Positions 8,128 through 13,225 of a stretch of 13,225 nucleotides of DNA are shown here, in pieces. Each line of letters starts with the position of its first letter. Positions within the stretch are counted from its first letter, which is position 1. A program made the position numbers and the translations under genes. The notes under the pieces were generated by a model that was given only the letters and a program-made list of their open reading frames with translations, did not search any database and had not been told where the DNA came from. Origin of the DNA: Roseivirga sp. UBA6061 (GTDB lineage Bacteria > Bacteroidota > Bacteroidia > Cytophagales > Cyclobacteriaceae); the NCBI GenBank assembly GCA_002427745.1, contig DIYF01000133.1, positions 1 through 13,225 on the forward strand, written 5' to 3'.

Positions 8128-8200
8128 AGACCATCTAAAACAATTCCATAAGTATTAAAACTCCATTTTATTCAATCAAATTTTAATAAACATAAATCTC

Positions 8201-8231
8201 TTTGTAATTAAAGAATTGTTAACATTATTTG
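8201..8231 (+). promoter_or_regulatory. Candidate promoter of the methyltransferase operon
   Basis: TTTG at 8201-8204 is followed after 19 nt by ATTATTTG (8224-8231), against the Bacteroidota pattern TTTG-N19-TAnnTTTG. The second box keeps TTTG but lacks the leading TA. Predicted transcription start is around 8237, about 25 nt before the TTG start. The surrounding 8128-8262 is strongly AT-rich. Confidence 0.42.
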
Positions 8232-8248
8232 AATTTATATAAAATTCA
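8230..8248. promoter_or_regulatory. Palindrome at the methyltransferase promoter, possible operator
   Basis: TGAATTT (8230-8236), 5-nt spacer ATATA, AAATTCA (8242-8248): 7-nt perfect arms overlapping the end of the candidate -7 box and the predicted transcription start. Placement suits a repressor site. A GATC lies directly after it at 8249-8252. The sequence differs from the TTGAT-type sites near the XRE gene, so that regulator is not clearly the ligand. Confidence 0.35.
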
Positions 8249-8262
8249 GATCTATAATAAAA

Positions 8263-9120
8263 TTGACTGGTAACAAAGAGTTTAAGCCCTTCCTTAGGTG
8301 GGCAGGAGGCAAAAGGTGGTTTGTAAAATACTTAGATGTTATACTAAAGGACTTTCAATACAAGAACTATCATGAACCATTTCTCGGCAGCGGGGCAGTT
8401 TTCTTCCACCTTCCCCAAAACAATCAAAGCTTCTTATCCGATCTCAACACAGAGCTTATTAATGCCTATGTTCAGGTCAAGGACAATGTGGATGCTGTCA
8501 TTGATAAGTTACAATCATTCGAAAACACGAAAGAGCATTATTATTCAATAAGAAATAAGTGCTTTGACAGCGGCATCTCAAAGGCTGCGCAGTTCATTTA
8601 TCTTAACCAGACATCATTTAACGGTATTTACAGAGTTAACCTGAAAGGGGTGTATAATGTACCTTTTGGCTATAGAAGCAAGGATCATATTCAAGCTGAG
8701 ATCCTGAGAAAGGCATCAATTAAACTTCAAAATGTCAACCTTAGAAGTGGGCAGTTTGATGAAGGGCTGAAAAGAATTGAAGCTGGAGATCTAGTTTTCT
8801 TAGACCCCCCATATACCATAACTCATAATGATAATGGCTTCATTAAGTACAATGAAAAGCTATTCCGAGAAGAGGATCAACACAGGCTTTCGAGTTTTAT
8901 AAGCAGTGTCATTCAAAAGGGAGCATTTTACCTACTAACAAATGCTGCACACGAGGATATAAGAGACATTTTTCAGTCAAATGAGCCCATAGAACTATCA
9001 CGCGCAAGTCTAATTGGAGGCAAAAAAGCGAAAAGAGGAAAGTACAAAGAGTTTTTATTCACCAATCTCGAAGTAAACCAAGACTCATTAATAAAAGCGA
9101 CTCATGAAAGAGGATGTTAG
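8263..9120 (+). CDS. D12-class (Dam-like) adenine-N6 DNA methyltransferase
   Basis: Transfers methyl from S-adenosylmethionine to adenine N6 in double-stranded DNA. In 285 aa all D12-family motifs are visible: FLRWAGGKRWF (10-20), EPFLGSGAVFF (38-48, SAM-binding motif I), YLNQTSFNGIYRVNLKGVYN (113-132, the family stretch before NVPFG), the catalytic DPPY (181-184) with the following NGFIKYNEKLF, and YLLTNAAHEDI (223-233). The recognition sequence cannot be read from the protein; Dam (GATC) and EcoRV-type (GATATC) enzymes are relatives. The start is the TTG at 8263: an in-frame TGA at 8230-8232 rules out a longer form and no ATG precedes the first motif. Its last 17 nt overlap the start of the next gene, implying translational coupling. 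Gene and surroundings are AT-richer than ileS, suggesting horizontal acquisition. Confidence 0.93.
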   Translation: MTGNKEFKPFLRWAGGKRWFVKYLDVILKDFQYKNYHEPFLGSGAVFFHLPQNNQSFLSDLNTELINAYVQVKDNVDAVIDKLQSFENTKEHYYSIRNKCFDSGISKAAQFIYLNQTSFNGIYRVNLKGVYNVPFGYRSKDHIQAEILRKASIKLQNVNLRSGQFDEGLKRIEAGDLVFLDPPYTITHNDNGFIKYNEKLFREEDQHRLSSFISSVIQKGAFYLLTNAAHEDIRDIFQSNEPIELSRASLIGGKKAKRGKYKEFLFTNLEVNQDSLIKATHERGC

Positions 9121-11455
9121 AATAAAACTACTAGGGAATCTCATTAGCGGAAAATCGCTTAACCAAGAGCTTATGCTCAGAAAAAGAGATTATGTATTGC
9201 AAGATATACCTCTAGACCCTGAAGCAAAACTAGAGCTTGAGCGCGAAGGTTGGGTTCTACAAAGAGAGTTAAAAACCGCCTATAGAATGAAAGGACCTAA
9301 GCCGAGTGATGTCTTATTCGAAGATAAGGTTTGGACAATCTTCGGACTTCTTGGCTTTACATCTTTAAACAAGGATCGAAACTTCTGTTTGCCTTATGAC
9401 AAGACCAACCATAAGCAAACCAAGCAAATAGACATCTTCGCTCGTGACGAAGAATCAGTGATATATATAGAGTGTAAGTCATCGAAGAAGCGAGGAAGAG
9501 GTGATTTTAAAAAAGAACTCGAATCATGGAAAGGAATAAAAAGGGGGATAGAGAATTCTATTCGTCAACTCTTTCCTGGTAACAAACCAAAGACCAAATT
9601 TATCTTAGCCACCGAAAACCAAACAATTGGACCGCTCGACCAGGAGCGCCTAAAGAGCATTGGAGGTTACCACCTCGATGAAGAAGCAATTGATTATTAT
9701 CTTAAAATGTATGCCCAAATTGGCTTAGCAGCCAGGTATCAACTCTTAGGGTCTATATTCGAAGGGTCTGAGATTCCAGACTTGGATAACCAAATTCCCG
9801 CAATACGTGGAAAAATGGGAAGCCTTGAGTACTATTCTTTTTCAATTGAACCCTCCAAACTATTGAAGATAGGATATGTACTTCATCGTAGTAAGGCCAA
9901 TAAAAAGATGATGCCTACCTACCAAAGAATTATTAAAAGAGCAAGACTCAAAGCTGTTAGAGAATTCCTGGATGAAGGGGGCTTTTTTCCGAATTCAATT
10001 ATTATCAATCTAGTTTCGACAAGAAAACTGCGTTTTGATGATGCCCCTACAAAAGTTTCAAGTGCCATTTCCAAAGTTGGAATACTTCACCTTCCAAAAA
10101 GATATAGATCTGCTTACATTATAGATGGTCAGCATAGACTATACGGTTACTCAGATTCCGTGTTTAGTCATAGCAACTCAATACCGGTAGTTGCATTCAT
10201 CAACTTGAAACGAGAACAGCAGGTTGAACTATTTATGCAAATAAATGAAAATCAAAAGGCTGTTCCCAAAACTTTGAGGGAGACATTAAACTCTGATTTA
10301 CTTTGGACATCTGACAATAAAAAAGAACAATTAAGAGCTCTCTGCTCAAGAATTTCTATTTATCTATCAGAAGAAAAGGACTCTCCTTTATTTGACTACA
10401 TTTCAATTGGTGAGGACAACCGTGTTTTAACACCAGGTAATATTACGAGCGCTTTGAAGAAAAGCAACATGCTGGGTATTGTAACGAAAACATCAATACA
10501 GCAGCTAGGAACTTTCTACAAAGGTGACCTAGAAACTGCTTTTTCTCGACTCTACGAATTTCTAAGACAGACCTTTCTTTATTTACAAGAAAACCTCGAG
10601 GAAGAGTGGCGACTAGGGAAAGATTCGTTTTTGTTCGTCAACAAAGGTGTTTATGCCGTAATAAGACTTCTTAGTGATATTATAGATCACTTGGAATTTC
10701 TTGAGGATGTATCTACTACAAGAGACTCAAGCACAGATCTGGCATCTGCAACAAAACCCTATCTCGATACATTAATCCGATTTGTGATTCACCTCGATCA
10801 AGAGACTAAGGCTCGATTTGCGGACATGAAGGGGTCCACAGCTCCAGACAGGTACTGGAGAAGGTTCCAAGTAGTTGTAAAGGACTCATATCCAGACTTT
10901 AGCCCTGAAGGACTCGATGACTACATCAAAAATGAAAATCGAGCCCTGAATGTAAAAACCTTCGAAATGATAAAAGATATCGAAGAGTACTTAAGGGTAG
11001 ACTTTAAAACAAAGCTAGTCGATCGTTGGGGAGAAGATTGGGCCTGGAAAAAAGGTGTTCCTGAAAAAGTACAGGATGATGCAGAAGACAGGATGAGAAA
11101 GAAAAACCGGACCAGAAATAAAGATGATGAGACCCAAGAATGGGACAACCTTAACTTAATTCACTATCGTAGTATTGCTGAAAAAAACTGGGGATATCTT
11201 GATAAGGATAACGGAAATACTAAAGTCAAGTTTTTTGAACTCCATTATACAAAACCAGGTGAAGAAGCACTTAGAAAAGAAGAGAAAACTAAATGGTGGG
11301 TTAAAATCAACGAATTAAGAAATATCGTTTCGCACGTTTCTAGCGACCAAATAAGTGAAGAAGATTTCGATTTCGTGCTGCAAGTCCACAATTGGCTGAT
11401 AAAAAAAGAAACAAAGAATAAATGGCAATTATCAAAAGAGAGAGAAGAACAGTAG
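9104..11455 (+). CDS. PD-(D/E)XK nuclease / DGQHR (DndB-like) / HEPN-like fusion protein
   Basis: 783 aa, three apparent modules. Residues about 60-170 look like a PD-(D/E)XK (Mrr/type II-like) nuclease: E73, then QID with D110, and IECKSS with E123 and K125 as the ExK pair. Residues about 240-400 are a DGQHR domain: AYIIDGQHRLYGY (337-349) followed by QVELFMQINENQKAVPKTL (373-391), the hallmark of DndB and related ParB-fold proteins linked to DNA phosphorothioation and other DNA-modification loci. Residues about 680-765 end in ELRNIVSH (737-744), matching the R-x4-H motif of HEPN ribonuclease or nucleotidyl-binding domains, in a context like the Swt1-type HEPN. A charged linker (about 650-680) precedes it. 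It starts inside the methyltransferase gene, so the two form one unit. I infer a restriction or sensor-effector role; whether nuclease and HEPN are both active is unknown. A regulatory role like DndB is the alternative. Confidence 0.88.
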   Translation: MKEDVRIKLLGNLISGKSLNQELMLRKRDYVLQDIPLDPEAKLELEREGWVLQRELKTAYRMKGPKPSDVLFEDKVWTIFGLLGFTSLNKDRNFCLPYDKTNHKQTKQIDIFARDEESVIYIECKSSKKRGRGDFKKELESWKGIKRGIENSIRQLFPGNKPKTKFILATENQTIGPLDQERLKSIGGYHLDEEAIDYYLKMYAQIGLAARYQLLGSIFEGSEIPDLDNQIPAIRGKMGSLEYYSFSIEPSKLLKIGYVLHRSKANKKMMPTYQRIIKRARLKAVREFLDEGGFFPNSIIINLVSTRKLRFDDAPTKVSSAISKVGILHLPKRYRSAYIIDGQHRLYGYSDSVFSHSNSIPVVAFINLKREQQVELFMQINENQKAVPKTLRETLNSDLLWTSDNKKEQLRALCSRISIYLSEEKDSPLFDYISIGEDNRVLTPGNITSALKKSNMLGIVTKTSIQQLGTFYKGDLETAFSRLYEFLRQTFLYLQENLEEEWRLGKDSFLFVNKGVYAVIRLLSDIIDHLEFLEDVSTTRDSSTDLASATKPYLDTLIRFVIHLDQETKARFADMKGSTAPDRYWRRFQVVVKDSYPDFSPEGLDDYIKNENRALNVKTFEMIKDIEEYLRVDFKTKLVDRWGEDWAWKKGVPEKVQDDAEDRMRKKNRTRNKDDETQEWDNLNLIHYRSIAEKNWGYLDKDNGNTKVKFFELHYTKPGEEALRKEEKTKWWVKINELRNIVSHVSSDQISEEDFDFVLQVHNWLIKKETKNKWQLSKEREEQ

Positions 11456-11619
11456 CTTTAAAACTTCAATTAGTGAGAATTAATAAAATTTACCTCTTAC
11501 CAATTACTTTACAGTATCTGTTGACCTAAACTAAAATAGCTTTTAATCATTTTTTATATCTTTTTAACACCTATTATCTATAAAAGTGTAGTTCCTAGAA
11601 TTTGATAGCTTAAGAGTTA

Positions 11620-11640
11620 GCCCTAGAAAAGGGGCGTTTT
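11620..11640 (+). terminator. Terminator-like hairpin upstream of the HNH gene
   Basis: GCCCT (11620-11624), loop AGAAAA, GGGGC (11631-11635; one G-T pair), then GTTTT. It lies 165 nt after the fusion gene and only about 30 nt before the HNH start, so it may be the operon terminator, or an attenuator in the HNH leader if the HNH promoter is further upstream. The gap 11456-11668 is otherwise AT-rich; a loose -7-like TAGAATTTG at 11596-11604 has one base too many. Confidence 0.4.
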
Positions 11641-11668
11641 CAACTTTTAATAGCGATCATTCTCCAAA

Positions 11669-12556
11669 ATGGCGACTGACTTTTTTTCCACCTTCGAAAT
11701 AGGTAAGGAGTACCCTAGATCTCTCATTCATGATCTATTCGGTGGAAGTCGTCAAGCAGGTATTAGCCCTTCGGCAAAGCATCCCTTTATATTTATTTTC
11801 TCTGGGTCACAGGGGAAGAAGCATGGTTACCAAGATGGTTGGGAACAAGACGATACATTCTCCTATACAGGCCATGGTCAAGTAGGAGATATGCAGTTTG
11901 TAAGCGGTAACAGAGAGATAAAAGATCATGTCAAAACAGGAAAGCAAGTCTTCCTCTTTGAATACACACATAAAGGAATAGTGAAGTTTGTGTGCGAGCT
12001 CGTATTGTTAAGGTTTGATTTTTTTACTGCTCCAGATACTTTGGGAAATGAGAGAAGAGCTATCAAATTCAGGTTTGCAAAGACTAGAGACCAGAGATAT
12101 ATAATTCCTCAAGGCAGTATCGAGCAAGCGGCAGAACCTGACTTTGATTACAAGTCAAGCAAAATGCCCGAAACCACCGAAAAACAAGCAACAGTCACCA
12201 CTCGCATAGGCCATGGGAACTATCGAAACAGACTCTTTGCCAGATGGGATTATAAGTGCTCGGTTACTCGCTTTGGAGATACGAGAATACTAATCGCGTC
12301 TCATATTGTAGGCTGGAAAGATTCTACAGATAAAGAGAGGCTGGATGATGAAAACGGACTGGTCTTGTCACCAACATACGACTCCCTTTTTGATAAGCAT
12401 TTAATTAGTTTTGAAAACTCCGGTAAAATTGTGATTTCCAATTCAGTAAATGTTCAACAATTATCCTTGTTAGGTATTAACGGTGATGAGCAAATAAAAC
12501 GGCTTAGTAAGGGAAATATAAGCTACATGGAAAGACATAGGGAACTCTTACGTTAG
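11669..12556 (+). CDS. SRA-HNH-type endonuclease, probably modification-dependent
   Basis: 295 aa, two domains. The C-terminal half is a clear HNH nuclease of the SHI-type family: NRLFARWDYKCSVTRF (187-202), ILIASHIVGW (207-216) with H212, LDDENGLVLSPTYDSLFDKH (225-244) with N229 and the D-x-LFD segment, then LISFENSGKIVIS. The N-terminal half contains GYQDGWEQDDTFSYTGHGQ (53-71) and GDMQFVSGNREIKDH (73-87). This matches the conserved D-G-x-F-x-Y-T-G-E-G-Q / G-D-M / G-N-x-A-I-x-x-H pattern I associate with SRA-like reader domains of SRA-HNH and ScoMcrA-like type IV enzymes, with some variant positions. Such enzymes cut DNA carrying modified bases. The start ATG lacks a ribosome binding site. 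The gene is separated by 213 nt from the fusion gene and meets the XRE gene tail to tail with a 1-nt gap. Confidence 0.87.
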   Translation: MATDFFSTFEIGKEYPRSLIHDLFGGSRQAGISPSAKHPFIFIFSGSQGKKHGYQDGWEQDDTFSYTGHGQVGDMQFVSGNREIKDHVKTGKQVFLFEYTHKGIVKFVCELVLLRFDFFTAPDTLGNERRAIKFRFAKTRDQRYIIPQGSIEQAAEPDFDYKSSKMPETTEKQATVTTRIGHGNYRNRLFARWDYKCSVTRFGDTRILIASHIVGWKDSTDKERLDDENGLVLSPTYDSLFDKHLISFENSGKIVISNSVNVQQLSLLGINGDEQIKRLSKGNISYMERHRELLR

Positions 12557-12557
12557 C

Positions 12558-12761
12558 CTAACCCTTCGTACTCACCAGCATATCCCGAATATCCACATCC
12601 AGAATTTCGGCCATGATCTTAAGATCTTTAAGGTGGGGCTGGGATTTATTGTTACAAATTAGCGCTATCGTATTAGGAGTCTTTCCGGTCCTCTCAGCAA
12701 GTTCTTTCTGAGTCATTCCTTTTATCACCAACAATTCTTTGATCCGGTTAATCCTATCCAT
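12558..12761 (-). CDS. XRE-family helix-turn-helix regulator
   Basis: 67-aa single-domain DNA-binding protein from the ATG at 12761; a GTG at 12788 would add nine residues but would leave no room after the -7 element at 12768-12775. The HTH is plain: MTQKELAERTGKTPNTIALICNNKSQP, with helix 2 at about 18-26 and the recognition helix at about 28-39, then LKDLKIMAEILDVDIRDML, the usual XRE helix 4-5. Small XRE proteins of this type commonly sit beside restriction-modification genes in Bacteroidota and resemble C (controller) proteins in size and fold. It converges with the HNH gene with one base between stop codons, and the 11-nt palindrome GTTAGCCTAAC covers both stops. Likely regulates itself, the divergent gene, or the defence cassette; the target is inferred. 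Confidence 0.9.
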   Translation of the reverse strand: MDRINRIKELLVIKGMTQKELAERTGKTPNTIALICNNKSQPHLKDLKIMAEILDVDIRDMLVSTKG

Positions 12762-12767
12762 GTAGTT

Positions 12768-12775
12768 CAAAAATA
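12768..12775 (-). promoter_or_regulatory. -7 promoter element of the XRE gene
   Basis: On the minus strand TATTTTTG matches TAnnTTTG perfectly, ending 6 nt before the ATG at 12761, so the mRNA would be leaderless or nearly so. No TTTG at the expected -33 position was found. Confidence 0.4.
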
Positions 12776-12821
12776 CGCCTAATTCCACAGAATATAGACA
12801 TTTCTCCCTATTTCAAAGGGG

Positions 12822-12943
12822 TTGATCATTGTTTAACGTTGATTTTTCAACATTCATTCGATATTTATCTTCATTAGATTTATAATTTTATTTTTGATAA
12901 ATCAAAATTCATTTTATATTTATCATTATTACTCAATGATCAA
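12822..12943. promoter_or_regulatory. Divergent regulatory region with TTGAT half-sites and operator
   Basis: Between the XRE gene and the rightward 82-aa gene. A palindrome TTTTGAT-AA-ATCAAAA (12892-12907) overlaps a perfect rightward -7 box TATTTTTG (12889-12896). A second inverted repeat GTTGA-TTTT-TCAAC lies at 12838-12851. The 10-mers TTGATCATTG (12822-12831) and CAATGATCAA (12934-12943) are exact reverse complements about 100 nt apart. Altogether five TTGAT/ATCAA half-sites occur. This is the arrangement expected for an autoregulated XRE repressor, with looping between the outer pair possible. No experimental support is available from sequence. Confidence 0.5.
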
Positions 12944-12954
12944 AGAGCAAGATC

Positions 12955-13203
12955 ATGCCTTCCGAAGTTTCTAACTCTGTAAGCCTTTATCCACAACTCA
13001 CCCCTACCATGATAGAAGAGCTGGAGGTGTTTCTGGACCTGGTGGAGCCGGGAGTATTCAGAGATCAGCTGGTGCAGCTGTACCTGAAGTATCTGAGCTC
13101 AGCCCCACAGGAGCTACCGGAAGATTTCACAGATATGACGGAGAGCTTTGGCTTCCTGCTGCAGTTGCTTACCCGGCTGGAGGAGGAGTTGAGGAGTCAT
13201 TAG
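12955..13203 (+). CDS. Hypothetical 82-aa acidic helical protein
   Basis: No family recognised. The product is Glu/Leu rich and predicted mostly helical (MIEELEVFLDLVEPGVFRDQ around 19-38, then LVQLYLKYLSSAP and FGFLLQLLTRLEEELRS), with no signal peptide or membrane segment. It is GC-richer than the island genes to its left and probably belongs to the host background. The ATG at 12955 follows a weak AAGAGCAAG. It is transcribed away from the XRE gene from a candidate -7 box at 12889-12896 that overlaps a palindrome, so it may be under that regulator's control. Confidence 0.7.
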   Translation: MPSEVSNSVSLYPQLTPTMIEELEVFLDLVEPGVFRDQLVQLYLKYLSSAPQELPEDFTDMTESFGFLLQLLTRLEEELRSH

Positions 13204-13214
13204 TTTACCACCCC

Positions 13215-13225
13215 GCCCTTCGGGC
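13215..13225 (+). terminator. Partial terminator-like hairpin at window end
   Basis: GCCC-TTC-GGGC begins 12 nt after the stop of the 82-aa gene and is cut by the window edge, so the full stem and any T-run cannot be seen. Confidence 0.5.

Noticed and set aside
8263..11455. Dnd phosphorothioation or Dpd deazaguanine locus
   Set aside because: Only the DGQHR element is shared; no DndA, C, D, E or deazaguanine-insertion genes are in the window, and the partner is a DPPY adenine methyltransferase.
12762..12788. GTG start extending the XRE protein by nine residues
   Set aside because: The added residues are not part of the HTH fold, and the segment contains a perfect -7 promoter element, which favours the ATG at 12761.

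Overview
The window looks like chromosomal DNA from a member of the Bacteroidota, most likely a Cytophagales-type marine or soil bacterium. The evidence is the type-2 isoleucyl-tRNA synthetase with a long C-terminal region, the long-form LspA next to it, several matches to the Bacteroidota -7 promoter element TAnnTTTG, and scarce Shine-Dalgarno sequences with TTG and GTG starts. The genus cannot be fixed from sequence alone.

Layout. Positions 1-230 hold two copies of a 123-bp-period imperfect tandem repeat carrying a REP-like palindrome. Positions 424-6980 are a housekeeping block on the + strand: an RND/MMPL-type membrane exporter, ileS, and lspA. Positions 6981-8262 are a loosely packed accessory stretch with a small minus-strand gene of lectin-like appearance, two tiny overlapping ORFs of doubtful reality, and several hairpins. 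Positions 8263-12761 form a visibly AT-richer island: a D12-class (Dam-like) adenine DNA methyltransferase, overlapped by 17 nt by a 783-aa PD-(D/E)XK / DGQHR / HEPN-like fusion protein, then an endonuclease with a C-terminal HNH domain and an N-terminal domain like that of SRA-HNH enzymes, then a convergent 67-aa XRE regulator. A regulatory region rich in TTGAT half-sites separates the regulator from a divergent 82-aa hypothetical gene, and the window ends in a partial terminator-like hairpin.

How the genes may work together. The methyltransferase and the DndB-like (DGQHR) fusion are almost certainly cotranscribed. With the modification-dependent-looking HNH nuclease and the small regulator they resemble a restriction-modification or modification-sensing anti-phage cassette. 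The parts are recognisable families, but I do not recognise the combination as a named system. In the housekeeping block, IleRS carries a swapped class I signature (GIHH in place of HxGH), a natural variant associated with very high mupirocin resistance in IleRS2 enzymes.

Limits. No database search was possible. Domain calls rest on motif reading, operator and promoter calls are pattern matches, and the two ORFs at 7745-8127 may not be genes.
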